61,177 bases of DNA from Sporichthya sp. (GTDB lineage Bacteria; Actinomycetota; Actinomycetes; Sporichthyales; Sporichthyaceae). Position numbers and translations under genes: made by a program. A model generated the notes under the pieces. That model was not told where the DNA came from. It worked only from the letters and a program-made list of their open reading frames with translations, and made no database searches. The stretch spans positions 1 through 61,177 of the forward strand of contig NZ_JACDFE010000002.1 in the NCBI RefSeq assembly GCF_013815995.1, written 5' to 3'. Position 1 is the stretch's first letter; each line of letters starts with the position of its first letter. Positions 16,510-25,514 of this stretch are shown here, one piece after another.

Positions 16510-18542
16510 GCGCAACCGCTTCTGCGCGTGCGCGGAAAGCCGGGCCGTTGGCCGATCACCGGCCGGCCGTTCTCGCCGCGCTGCCTGCCATAGCTGTCCT
16601 CGTCATCGGCATCCCGTGGGTTCAAGCCAACCACCTCTGGCCCTTCGTGGTCACCGGTGTGACCGACGGTTCCATCTACGCACTGGCCGCGCTGGGTCTG
16701 GTCCTCACCTTCAAGACCTCGGGCGTGTTCAACTTTGCCATCGGTGCGCAGGCCGCGGCATCGGCGTACGTCTTCTACAGCTTCCGCGTCGATGCGGGCA
16801 TGCCCTGGCCCATCGCGGCCCTGCTGTCGCTGTTGCTCGTTGGCGTCGTCGGTTCACTAGTCCTGGAACGGTTGGCATTGTGGCTGGCGGAGGCGCCGGC
16901 GGTTCGACGCGTGGTCGCCACGATCGGCCTCCTCGTGTTGCTGCAGTCGCTGCTGACAGGCCTATACGGCACGGCCACCATCGCGTTCGACGACTTCCTG
17001 CCGACCGGTCTTGTCGAGATCGGCTCGGTCAACGTCGGCGTGAACCAGATGATTGTGGTGGCGCTGGCCATCGTTGCGACCATCGGGCTGTTCCTCTTCT
17101 TCAAGTCCACCCGCCTGGGCATCAGCATGCAGGCCGTCGTCGACGACTCCAACCTGCTGGCCCTGCAGGGCACGAACCCGGTGAAGGTTCGTCGCTATGC
17201 CTGGGCAATCGGTTCTTCGTTCGTGTCGATCTCCGGCATGCTGGTGGCGCCCGCGATCGGGATCGACGTCAACCAATTGCTCGTGCTGTTTATTGCGGCC
17301 TTCGGGGCGGCGGCGGTTGCTTCCTTCTCAAGCTTGCCGCTGGCTTTCGCGTCAGCGATGGTCATCGGTGTCTCGATGAACCTGCTCGCCAGTCAGCTGA
17401 CCTCGAACCAGAACCTGACGATCTCGGCGTTCTACACCCAGGTTCCGTTCCTGGTTCTGGTCGCCGCGCTGGCCTTGCTACCGCCTCGCCGGTTGGTCGA
17501 GCGCGGGGCCCGGCGCGTCCGGCGCGCCCGGCCGATCCGGGCCTTCCCCCGGCAGGCCGTGTACGGGACCACCGCCACCGTTGTGGCCGTGGCGCTCTTG
17601 ATCCCCGATCTGGTTGGTCCTGGTGACCTGACGCAGTACACGACCGGGGTCGGCTTCGTCGTGATCTTCATGTCGCTCGGGCTACTGCTGTGGACTTCGG
17701 GCCAGATCTCGCTGTGCCACATGGCCTTCGCGGCCGTCGGTGCCACGTCGTTCGCGCACGCCCAGCACAACGGAGTGCCCTGGCTGCTGGCCATGCTGTT
17801 CGCCGTCGCTGTCACGGTGCCCGTCGGGGCGATTGTCGCGATCCCTTCGTTCCGTCTCACCGGGACCTACCTCGCGGTCATTACCTTCGGCGTCGGCCTG
17901 CTGTTCCAGAAGTTGCTCTACGGCACCTTCTTGATGTTCGGGAAGTTCGACAACCAGCAGGTCACGCGGCCCGACGCGCTCAACATGTCCGGCGACCGGG
18001 GCTACTACTACCTGTCCTTGGCCGTGGCCGGGGTCTGTGCGCTGGCCGTGGTCGCGGTCCGGCGCAGCCGGCTGGGACGTCTCCTGCGTGGGCTGGCCGA
18101 TTCGCCCGTTGCCCTGGACGCGCACGGTGCCAACACCCGGCTCACTCGGCTGTTCGTGTTCTGCATCTCCGCTGCCATGGCCGCGGTGGGCGGGGTGCTG
18201 ATCGCGGGAGTCACCACCTCGGCCAGCGGGAACCCCAGTGGCTCGTTCGGGTACTTCAACTCCCTCGTGATGGTCGCGGTGCTGACCTTTTGTGGCCGGC
18301 AGCCGCTGCTCTCCCCGATCGCGGCCGCCTTCCTGTTCGTGGTGCTCAAGATCTATCCGCCGTTCGACAGCGGATTCTTCGTGGACTATCAGGGCGTGTT
18401 CTTCGGGGCGCTCGCGCTGGCGGTCGCCGTCGTTCCCGGTATCGCCAGGGTGCAGCCGAGTCGGCGCGGTGCGCTGCGCACGCCGGAGGGTGGGCCCGTC
18501 CGGGCACGCCGCGACCTGCAGTTGCGAGGTGCTTGGGTATGA
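16506..18542 (+). CDS. Fused LivH-LivM branched-chain-type ABC permease
   Basis: A 678-residue fusion. Residues about 20-320 are a LivH-like permease (GVTDGSIYALAALGLVLTFKTSGVFNFA, then AVVDDSNLLALQGTNPVKVRR). Residues about 330-650 are a LivM-like permease (LLLWTSGQISLCHMAFAAVG, then the ATPase-coupling loop LADSPVALDAHGAN). The two are normally separate proteins. GTG 16506 overlaps the previous stop. The track ORF begins 207 bases too early. With the next two ATPases it forms a full importer in the membrane. Confidence 0.88.
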   Translation: MSATASARARKAGPLADHRPAVLAALPAIAVLVIGIPWVQANHLWPFVVTGVTDGSIYALAALGLVLTFKTSGVFNFAIGAQAAASAYVFYSFRVDAGMPWPIAALLSLLLVGVVGSLVLERLALWLAEAPAVRRVVATIGLLVLLQSLLTGLYGTATIAFDDFLPTGLVEIGSVNVGVNQMIVVALAIVATIGLFLFFKSTRLGISMQAVVDDSNLLALQGTNPVKVRRYAWAIGSSFVSISGMLVAPAIGIDVNQLLVLFIAAFGAAAVASFSSLPLAFASAMVIGVSMNLLASQLTSNQNLTISAFYTQVPFLVLVAALALLPPRRLVERGARRVRRARPIRAFPRQAVYGTTATVVAVALLIPDLVGPGDLTQYTTGVGFVVIFMSLGLLLWTSGQISLCHMAFAAVGATSFAHAQHNGVPWLLAMLFAVAVTVPVGAIVAIPSFRLTGTYLAVITFGVGLLFQKLLYGTFLMFGKFDNQQVTRPDALNMSGDRGYYYLSLAVAGVCALAVVAVRRSRLGRLLRGLADSPVALDAHGANTRLTRLFVFCISAAMAAVGGVLIAGVTTSASGNPSGSFGYFNSLVMVAVLTFCGRQPLLSPIAAAFLFVVLKIYPPFDSGFFVDYQGVFFGALALAVAVVPGIARVQPSRRGALRTPEGGPVRARRDLQLRGAWV

Positions 18543-19345
18543 CGACTGGGCAACTTCCGGACCTGACTGTCGAGAATCTGACGGTCCGTTTCGGTGGCCT
18601 GACGGCCGTGAACAACGTCTCCCTAACTGCGGGCTCCGGAAGCATCACCGGGATGCTCGGCCCAAACGGTGCGGGCAAGACGACGACGTTCAACGCCTGC
18701 ACCGGTGTGGTACCGGCGTGGGCTGGAACGCTCCACCTCGGCGACTGCCGTCTGAACGGCCGCTCCACGGCGTCGCGGGCCGCGCACGGGCTGGGTAGGA
18801 CCTTCCAGCGCATGGAGCTGTTCGACTCGATGACGGTCCGGGAGAACGTTGCGCTTGGGCCCGAGGCCGCCATGTCCGCCCGGCGCCCCTGGGGCCAGTT
18901 GTTCTGCCCGGCGAAGGAGGCCCGGGAAATCAGGTCCCGAACGTCCACCGCGATCGACCTGTGCGGGCTGGGTGCACTCGCGAACCGGACGAGCGGCGAC
19001 CTCTCGACCGGCCAACGTCGTCTGGTGGAACTGGCCCGAGCGATCGCCAGCCCGTTCCGCTTTCTGCTCCTGGACGAGCCCTCATCCGGACTGGATGTGC
19101 AGGAGACCGAGCAGTTCGGCGCGATCCTGCGAACCTTCGTCGCCGAGACCGGCATCGGGGTCCTCCTGGTGGAACACGACATGGCACTGGTGGCGGACGT
19201 GTGCACCTACATTCACGTGCTCGATTTCGGTTGCAAGATCTTCGAGGGGACGACCGCCGAAACGATGTCTTCCGACATCGTCCGCGCGGCCTATTTAGGC
19301 TCCGAGGGCGTTTCGGCGGCAGCGGAAGGTCTGGCCCATGCTTGA
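18539..19345 (+). CDS. ABC importer ATPase, LivG type
   Basis: A 268-residue ATPase. Walker A GPNGAGKTT, a signature reading LSTGQRRLVELAR (third-position Gly replaced by Thr) and Walker B FLLLDEPSSGLD, with the LivG-type insertion between. ATG 18539 overlaps the permease stop by four bases; the long track ORF in this frame runs antiparallel to sense within the permease and is not real upstream of this point. It energises the fused permease. Confidence 0.9.
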   Translation: MTTGQLPDLTVENLTVRFGGLTAVNNVSLTAGSGSITGMLGPNGAGKTTTFNACTGVVPAWAGTLHLGDCRLNGRSTASRAAHGLGRTFQRMELFDSMTVRENVALGPEAAMSARRPWGQLFCPAKEAREIRSRTSTAIDLCGLGALANRTSGDLSTGQRRLVELARAIASPFRFLLLDEPSSGLDVQETEQFGAILRTFVAETGIGVLLVEHDMALVADVCTYIHVLDFGCKIFEGTTAETMSSDIVRAAYLGSEGVSAAAEGLAHA

Positions 19346-20030
19346 GCTTTCCGGGATCGTCGCCGGCTACGACTCCGCAGTGGTCCTGCGGAACGTGGAC
19401 CTCGTCGTTCCTCCCGGAGCCGTGGTGGCGCTGCTCGGACCAAACGGCGCCGGGAAGACCACGCTGCTACGGGTTGCTTCTGGCCTGTTGGCACCGACCG
19501 AGGGTCGAGTGCTCGTCGAAGGCAAGGACATGACTGGCTCGGCCCCATATCGCCTCGCCGCTGCGGGTGTCTGCCACATCCCCGAAGGCCGCGGAATATT
19601 TCCTGCACTATCGGTCGCGGAGAACCTTCGCCTGCAGACGCCGCCGGGTGGCGGTCGTATGGCCGAACGGGCAGTCGAAGTGTTCCCGCGCCTGGGTGAA
19701 CGGATGTCCCAGCTGGCCGGGACCCTCAGCGGCGGCGAGCAGCAGATGTTGGCGCTTGCTCGCGCATATCTGTGTAACCCCAAGCTCGTGCTTCTCGATG
19801 AAGTGTCGATGGGTCTCGCTCCCAAGATCGTCGACGAGATCTTCGAGTACCTGCACACCCTGGCAGCCCAGGGGACGGCGATGCTCCTGGTCGAGCAATA
19901 CGTCGGCAAGGCACTCGCGCTGGCCGATTACGTGCATATCCTCAAGCGCGGTCGCATCAATTTTGCGGGCGAACCATGCGAGATCGGAGAAGAGATGGTT
20001 GCGGAGTCCTACTTGGGGGTCGGGGCATGA
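19338..20030 (+). CDS. ABC importer ATPase, LivF type
   Basis: A 230-residue ATPase of standard LivF length. It has Walker A GPNGAGKTT, signature LSGGEQQMLALAR, Walker B LVLLDEVSMGLAP and the switch His replaced in LVEQYVGKALALADYVHIL, as is usual for LivF. It overlaps LivG by eight bases and the following secreted-protein gene by four. Confidence 0.92.
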   Translation: MLELSGIVAGYDSAVVLRNVDLVVPPGAVVALLGPNGAGKTTLLRVASGLLAPTEGRVLVEGKDMTGSAPYRLAAAGVCHIPEGRGIFPALSVAENLRLQTPPGGGRMAERAVEVFPRLGERMSQLAGTLSGGEQQMLALARAYLCNPKLVLLDEVSMGLAPKIVDEIFEYLHTLAAQGTAMLLVEQYVGKALALADYVHILKRGRINFAGEPCEIGEEMVAESYLGVGA

Positions 20031-21340
20031 TCTCGTCGAACTTGGGCTCCACACGAAGCGTGGCCCGGGCGGTGGCTATTCCAGCGGCCGCCTTGCTCGG
20101 GTTCGTCGGCTTGGGGTCGTCCATCGCGAAGGCCGACTCCCCGGCCGTTATCGAGAACTACACCTTGAGCGCCCAGGCCCAAAGCCTTCAGTTCCTGATC
20201 ACCGTTCCCCAGGCGCCGCTGGTCTCCACCTACGAGGCCGGCGCCTATGGATCGTCGGCCAGGATCGACAGCCTGGGAACGAGCTTCGCGGACGCGGGCG
20301 CCCCCTACTCGCCGCTGGCCAACTCCTTGCCGGGCACTGTCAACGGCGTCGGATCGGGCTCGCTTCCGCCGCTGCCCCCCCTGCCGGGTTACGTCTCCGC
20401 GAGCTCACCGGACCGCCCCGCGGACAATCAGTCGCAGGGTGTGTACGCGATCAAGGCGCACGCCGAGCCTGAGCGCGCCGAAGGAAGCGTGGCTATGGGT
20501 GGTGCGCTCGCCGCGAGTGAGCACTCGACGATGTTCTCCTCCGCGAGAACCTTGGTGAACCCCGATGGCAGCCTGGGCATCGTGGCCTCGGCCGGAGCCG
20601 ATCTACTCAACCTCGGCGGACTGGTCGACATCGGCAACGTCAGTTCGATCGCGACCATGAGCAAACGGGCCGGCGAAGCCCCGGTCTACGAGGTGATCAC
20701 CAAACTCGGCACCGTGACGGCAGCCGGAACTGGCTTCGGCGCCGAGCACGCGCTTACCCCGGACATGATCGACTCGCTGAACGCGTCGCTGAAGGAGTCC
20801 GGGATAACGCTGAGGTTCCTTCCGGCGACCTATGTCTACTCCGACGGCTCTACCAACACCGGGTCGCCCCAGCGGGGCAAGGCCATCCAGTCCCTCAACT
20901 CCGGCGGCCTGCAGATCGACATTGCGCGAGAGATCAAGGATCTCGGCCTGGTGGTCACCTCCACGACCCTGGGCCAGGTCTTCCTTTCGGCCACCGCGGA
21001 TGACGCGGGTGCCGGTTCGGCTCTCGCGCCGGGGGTCCTGGACGGTTTGGGTGGTGGACCGGAATCCGGCAGCCCGGCGAGCGTGCCCGGCGCGGTTGCT
21101 GACGGAATCGGCCTACTGCCCAACACAATCGGGGGTCTCCCACCGACCGCCGAGCTCGCCACGGCGCCGTCGGCCGTAACTGGTGCAGCACCGAACGCCG
21201 TGCTGTCGGCGGCGTCAGCGTTCGGGCTGGGCTCCGCGGAGCTCCTGTACGGCCTGCTCGCACTCGCGGCGGTCCTCGCTCTGGTCGGCACGCAACTCGT
21301 GGGATTCCTCGCTGTCCGTCTCGGAAGGACCTCGGCATGA
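20027..21340 (+). CDS. Secreted, C-terminally anchored protein linked to the importer
   Basis: A 437-residue protein of no recognised family. A signal-like N-terminus (VARAVAIPAAALLGFVGLGS) is followed by an outside domain of about 350 residues rich in Ser, Gly and beta-type strands (ENYTLSAQAQSLQFLITVPQ). A C-terminal membrane segment (LLYGLLALAAVLALVGTQLV) ends with a short basic tail. This is the layout of a surface protein tethered in the membrane. ATG 20027 overlaps livF, so it is translationally coupled to the importer and may help deliver a poorly soluble substrate. Confidence 0.7.
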   Translation: MISSNLGSTRSVARAVAIPAAALLGFVGLGSSIAKADSPAVIENYTLSAQAQSLQFLITVPQAPLVSTYEAGAYGSSARIDSLGTSFADAGAPYSPLANSLPGTVNGVGSGSLPPLPPLPGYVSASSPDRPADNQSQGVYAIKAHAEPERAEGSVAMGGALAASEHSTMFSSARTLVNPDGSLGIVASAGADLLNLGGLVDIGNVSSIATMSKRAGEAPVYEVITKLGTVTAAGTGFGAEHALTPDMIDSLNASLKESGITLRFLPATYVYSDGSTNTGSPQRGKAIQSLNSGGLQIDIAREIKDLGLVVTSTTLGQVFLSATADDAGAGSALAPGVLDGLGGGPESGSPASVPGAVADGIGLLPNTIGGLPPTAELATAPSAVTGAAPNAVLSAASAFGLGSAELLYGLLALAAVLALVGTQLVGFLAVRLGRTSA

Positions 21341-21828
21341 CCCGTATCCATCTGCGAAGCGCGCTGCTGGTGGGCTGTGCGTCGGCCCTGATCGTCGGGG
21401 CCGTCGCGCCCGGAGCTTCGGCGGCCGCGCTCGACCCGGCTGAGTCGGGCGATGCCGCCGTGGTGACGCCGACGCTGCGCATGTTCGACTTCGGGGCGAC
21501 CGTGGGACTGCCGTTGATGTGTGCGCTCGGAGGGTCGATCCTCCTGGCGGGCGGTGGTCAGTTCGGCGCGGCGGAAGCCATGTCGCCCTTCAGCACCCAA
21601 CTCAACGACGGCTGCGCAGCGATTTCGACCGAGGGCCATAACCAACTCACCGCCGGGATCGAGAGCAGCAGCCAGTTCAGCGCCATCAATCCCGTCGTCA
21701 ACCCGGGAATCGACGCTCTCGCCGAGGGCAGCCGGAAGGCTGGCGAGGACTACGGTCCGTCGATTGCCCCGTTCGGGCCTACGGTCGCGGAGTTCGGTCG
21801 CACCCTGTCGTTCTTCAAGGGTTCGTGA
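21337..21828 (+). CDS. Small secreted protein linked to the importer
   Basis: A 163-residue protein. The signal peptide (RSALLVGCASALIVGAVAPGASA) is followed by a mature part with one hydrophobic stretch (GLPLMCALGGSILLAGGG), two cysteines (MCALG and DGCAAI) and an Ala/Ser/Pro-rich end. No family recognised. It overlaps the anchored protein gene by four bases, so the two may act as a pair outside the cell. Confidence 0.65.
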   Translation: MTRIHLRSALLVGCASALIVGAVAPGASAAALDPAESGDAAVVTPTLRMFDFGATVGLPLMCALGGSILLAGGGQFGAAEAMSPFSTQLNDGCAAISTEGHNQLTAGIESSSQFSAINPVVNPGIDALAEGSRKAGEDYGPSIAPFGPTVAEFGRTLSFFKGS

Positions 21829-21835
21829 CCGCACG

Positions 21836-22942
21836 GTGAAGGCGGCAATTCTCGAAGACCCTGCCGGCGGCGAACTCCGGATCACCGATCTGCAGATTGA
21901 CCGCCCCGCGGCCAGGGAGGTCCTGATCCGCAACGTCGGGGTCGGGCTGTGTCACAGCGATCTGAACTATCTCGACGACCCGAAGACGCTCGCGCTGACG
22001 CCTGTGGGTGTGCAGTTGCCGGTTCTGTTGGGCCATGAATGCGCCGGGGTCGTCGAGGCGGTGGGCGCCGACGTCACCTACGTGCGATCCGGCGATCACG
22101 TCATCACGTACCCCGCGCAGTTCTGTGGTGAGTGCGAGTTCTGCCTCCGTGGCATTCCGACGCTGTGTCGGCAGAGCCCGGGCCCCAGACCCGCGGACGC
22201 ACCGCATCGGCTGACGTTGCCGGACGGGACCCGGGTCGGTCAGTTCTCGAACCTCGGCGGATTCGCTGAACTGCTGCTGGTCCACGAGCACGCCGTGGTG
22301 AAGATCGACCCGGAATACCCACTCGATCGCGCGGCTGTCCTGAGTTGTGGTGTCGCAACCGGGCTCGGGTCGGTTCTGAACGCGGCCCAGGTGCGGCCCG
22401 GATCCACGGTTGCCGTGCTCGGATGCGGAGGCGTCGGGCTGGCGGCGATCCAGGGCGCCCGGGTAGCCGGTGCCCGTCGCATCGTGGCCATCGACACCTC
22501 GGCCGCGAAGCTGCGTACGGCGGAGGCGATGGGCGCCACCGACTCGGTCGACGCCTCGAGTGGGGACGTCGTCGCGCAGGTCCTGGAACTCACCGGCGGT
22601 GGGGTCGACTACTCCTTCGAGGCGGTCGGCCTCAAATCTGCCGCTGAGCAGAGCTTCTGCATGCTCCGACCCGGTGGCCTCGCGACGATCATCGGCATCG
22701 GCACCGGGCAGCGCCCCGAGTTCGACATGCGGATGTTCATCCCCGGCCGCAAGATCCAGGGCGCGGCGATGGGCGCCAACCGATTCCGCACCGACCTGCC
22801 GTACTTCATCGACCTGGACCGGCAAGGCCGGATCGACGTGGCCGGCATCGTGGAGAAGCACATCGCGCTTGAGGACATCAACACCGGCTTTGCGACCATG
22901 CGCGAGGGCGGCCTCAACGGCCGCTGGGTGGTCATGTTCTAG
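21836..22942 (+). CDS. Zinc-dependent alcohol dehydrogenase
   Basis: A 368-residue medium-chain alcohol dehydrogenase. Catalytic zinc ligands are in GLCHSDLNYL and GHECAGVVE, structural zinc cysteines in CGECEFCLRGIPTLC, and the cofactor motif is VLGCGGVGLAAIQGA. It probably oxidises a hydroxylated intermediate from a P450. GTG 21836 is chosen over the track start, which lies in the previous gene. Last gene of the importer unit and convergent with the SDR. A paralogue lies at 57140. Confidence 0.9.
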   Translation: MKAAILEDPAGGELRITDLQIDRPAAREVLIRNVGVGLCHSDLNYLDDPKTLALTPVGVQLPVLLGHECAGVVEAVGADVTYVRSGDHVITYPAQFCGECEFCLRGIPTLCRQSPGPRPADAPHRLTLPDGTRVGQFSNLGGFAELLLVHEHAVVKIDPEYPLDRAAVLSCGVATGLGSVLNAAQVRPGSTVAVLGCGGVGLAAIQGARVAGARRIVAIDTSAAKLRTAEAMGATDSVDASSGDVVAQVLELTGGGVDYSFEAVGLKSAAEQSFCMLRPGGLATIIGIGTGQRPEFDMRMFIPGRKIQGAAMGANRFRTDLPYFIDLDRQGRIDVAGIVEKHIALEDINTGFATMREGGLNGRWVVMF

Positions 22943-22954
22943 GGCTTCTAGGGC

Positions 22955-23803
22955 CTACTGCTGCGATTCGCCCGTCAACGCCTGCGGAAAGAAGGCGGCC
23001 ACGGTGGTGCTGAACCCGCCGCCGTCGGCGACGATGACCTCGCCGTTCACGAACGAAGCCAGGTCCGAGTTGAGGAACAGGTGCACCTGCGCCACCTCAA
23101 GGGGGTCGCAGATCGGGTAGTTGGCCGTACCGAACTCGCGCAGCTTCCGCGTCGGGAGCGGGGGAGGCGCCGCTGCGGAAGCTGCCTGGGGGATCCCGTA
23201 GTTCTCGGTGATGTTGGTGCTCATTCCACCCGGGGCAACGCAGTTCACCCTGATCCGATCCGGCGCGAGCTCGGTCGCGAAGTACGACGTCATCACGTTG
23301 GTGGCCCGCTTGGTGGCGGTGTACACGCCCCGCTTGATCCCGCCCATGGTGTACACGCCGGACACCGCGCTGGTGGAGGTCATCGAGCCACCGCCGGCCC
23401 GACGTATTGCCGGCGCCGCGTACTTGAACGCCCGCCAGATGCCGAGGAAGTTCACGTCGAAGACCAGGCGCATCTCGTCGTCGTCCACGTCTTCCAGATG
23501 CTTCTGCGGACCAGCGATGCCCGCGTTGGCCACCATGATGTCGAGCTTTCCGTAGGTGTCCTCCGCCATCTGCACCACCGCCCGGACCTCGTCGGCCACG
23601 GCGACGTTGGTGTGCAGGTAGGTAGCACCACCGCCGCGCTTCTCAATTGCCTGCACAGTTTCCGCACCGCGCTGATCGTGGACGTCGGCAACCACGACCT
23701 TGGCCCCGTGTTCCGCGAACAACTCGGCCGTGGCTCGGCCAAGACCCGAGGCGCCGCCAGTGATGACCGCGACCCGGCCCTCCAACAGATGGGCATGCGT
23801 CAC
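22955..23803 (-). CDS. Short-chain dehydrogenase/reductase
   Basis: A 282-residue classical SDR with the cofactor motif TGGASGLG and the active site Ser (TSAVSG) and YTATK. It shares its unusual C-terminal end (VHLFLNSDLASFVNGEV, ...FFPQAL) with the SDR at 25515, so the two are paralogues flanking the BVMO-like gene. It overlaps the BVMO-like start region by four bases. Likely job: interconverting an alcohol and the ketone used by that monooxygenase. Confidence 0.88.
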   Translation of the reverse strand: MTHAHLLEGRVAVITGGASGLGRATAELFAEHGAKVVVADVHDQRGAETVQAIEKRGGGATYLHTNVAVADEVRAVVQMAEDTYGKLDIMVANAGIAGPQKHLEDVDDDEMRLVFDVNFLGIWRAFKYAAPAIRRAGGGSMTSTSAVSGVYTMGGIKRGVYTATKRATNVMTSYFATELAPDRIRVNCVAPGGMSTNITENYGIPQAASAAAPPPLPTRKLREFGTANYPICDPLEVAQVHLFLNSDLASFVNGEVIVADGGGFSTTVAAFFPQALTGESQQ

Positions 23804-25473
23804 CCGGTGCTCCCTTCGGCGTCAGGTTCGCTGAGTTCGAAGCCCTCGTAGTCGGCGCGCACGATGTCTTCGCACCGTTCGCGATAGCTGAACAGGCCGC
23901 CGAAGTACGGCATGAAGACCCGCTTCTTGCCGGGGATGTTTGCCCCGAGGAACCAGGAGTTGCAGCTGTCCGCTTCCATGATCGTGCTGTTCACCAGCGT
24001 CGCCGCATAGCTGGTCCACTCGTCGGCCGCGCCCGGCCGGGGCTCGATCACCCGGCAGCCCTTGTCGCGCAGGTACTCCAGGGCGCCGGCGATGAACTCC
24101 ACGTGTTGCTCGATCGACTGGAACATGTTGCTGCGGACCGAGGGGCTGCCGGGCCCGCTGACGGTGAACAGATTCGGGAAGCCCTCCACCTGAAGGCCCA
24201 GGTACGTCACCGGACCTTCGGCGGCCCAGAACTCGCGGAGCGTGCGACCTCCCCGGCCGGTGATGTCCATGCGGGTGAGGGCGCCTGTCATCGCGTCGAA
24301 GCCAGTGGCGAAGACCAGGACGTCGAGCTCGAAAAAGTCCTGCTCGGTTTGGATGCCGGCGGGTTCGATCGAGGTGATGGCGCCCTTCTTGAGGTCGACC
24401 AGGTGGACGTTCTCGCGGTTGAAGGACTGGTAGTACCCGTTCTCGATGATGACCCGCTTGCAGCCGACCGGGTAGGTGGGGATCAGCGCCGCGGCGGTCT
24501 CGGGATCGACCACGACCCGCCTGATCAATTCGGCGTACATCTCCCCGGCATAGGCGTTGGCTTCCAGGTTCTCCAGCACATCGGCCCAGGACCACGGAGC
24601 GTCCCAGCCCAACTCGTCGATCGCCTGGCGGCGTTCCTCCGGGGTGGAGTCCACGACTCTCTTGGTCAGGGGAGGGGAGCCCGGGGTCGGCAGGATCGGG
24701 AAGTAGATGGTGCCCGCGAAGGAGGCCCGTTCCTGAGCCCGCACGTCGGCGTAGCCCGCCTTCATCTGTTCCCATTCCGGCTGCGCCAGCGCGCGGTTGG
24801 GAGACGGGCGGGTGTACGCGGCCGAACGCTGCATCACGTAGAGGTCGGCGGCCTGCTCAGCGATGACGGGGATGGCCTGCACGCCCGAGGACCCGGTGCC
24901 GACCACGGCGACGCGCTTGCCGGTGAAGTCGAAGCCCTGGGCCGGGAAGCGACTGGTGTACAGGATCTGACCGGCGAAGGTCTCCAGCCCCGGGATGGGC
25001 GGTGCCAACGGTTCGGACAGGCAGCCAGTCGCGCAGACGACGAACTGCGCGGCGAATTCGTCGCCGGCTTCTGTTCTGACGGTCCAACAGGCGCCGGAGT
25101 CGTCGTAGGTCAGCGCCGTCACGCGGGTGTTCAGCTGGATGTGCCGCCTGATGTCCAACCGGTCCGCGACGAAGTTGAGGTACCGCTCCAGCTCCGGTTG
25201 GTCGGCCATGGTCTCGGACCAGTCCCAGGACTGCTGAATGTCGTCGGAGAAGCTGTACGAGAACTCGATGCTCTGGATGTCGACGCGGCACCCGGGATAG
25301 CGATTCCAGTACCAGGTACCACCGACCCCATCGCCCGCCTCGAGCGCTTGCACGCTGAAGCCGAGCCCTCGCAGCTTGTGGACGGCGTAGATCCCGGCAA
25401 TGCCGGCGCCAATGACAATGACATCCAGGGCTTGCGGCGGAGCCGAGTGCTCATCGGTGTCTGGCACTGCCAC
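23800..25473 (-). CDS. Baeyer-Villiger-like FAD monooxygenase (atypical fingerprint)
   Basis: A 557-residue flavoprotein with FAD motif GAGIAGIYAVHKL, the BVMO-type block GGTWYWNRYPGCRVD and NADPH motif VVGTGSSGVQ. Such enzymes insert oxygen next to a ketone to give an ester or lactone. The fingerprint normally reads FxGxxxHxxxWP; here it is FAGQILYTSRFP, with Tyr in place of His and Phe in place of Trp. It lies between two related SDRs in a minus-strand unit behind AT-box 3. Other group B flavin monooxygenases remain possible. Confidence 0.82.
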   Translation of the reverse strand: MAVPDTDEHSAPPQALDVIVIGAGIAGIYAVHKLRGLGFSVQALEAGDGVGGTWYWNRYPGCRVDIQSIEFSYSFSDDIQQSWDWSETMADQPELERYLNFVADRLDIRRHIQLNTRVTALTYDDSGACWTVRTEAGDEFAAQFVVCATGCLSEPLAPPIPGLETFAGQILYTSRFPAQGFDFTGKRVAVVGTGSSGVQAIPVIAEQAADLYVMQRSAAYTRPSPNRALAQPEWEQMKAGYADVRAQERASFAGTIYFPILPTPGSPPLTKRVVDSTPEERRQAIDELGWDAPWSWADVLENLEANAYAGEMYAELIRRVVVDPETAAALIPTYPVGCKRVIIENGYYQSFNRENVHLVDLKKGAITSIEPAGIQTEQDFFELDVLVFATGFDAMTGALTRMDITGRGGRTLREFWAAEGPVTYLGLQVEGFPNLFTVSGPGSPSVRSNMFQSIEQHVEFIAGALEYLRDKGCRVIEPRPGAADEWTSYAATLVNSTIMEADSCNSWFLGANIPGKKRVFMPYFGGLFSYRERCEDIVRADYEGFELSEPDAEGSTG

Positions 25474-25514
25474 CTAATCCTTGTGTGGTTCACCTGCGGC
25501 GACGGGTGGGCGGT

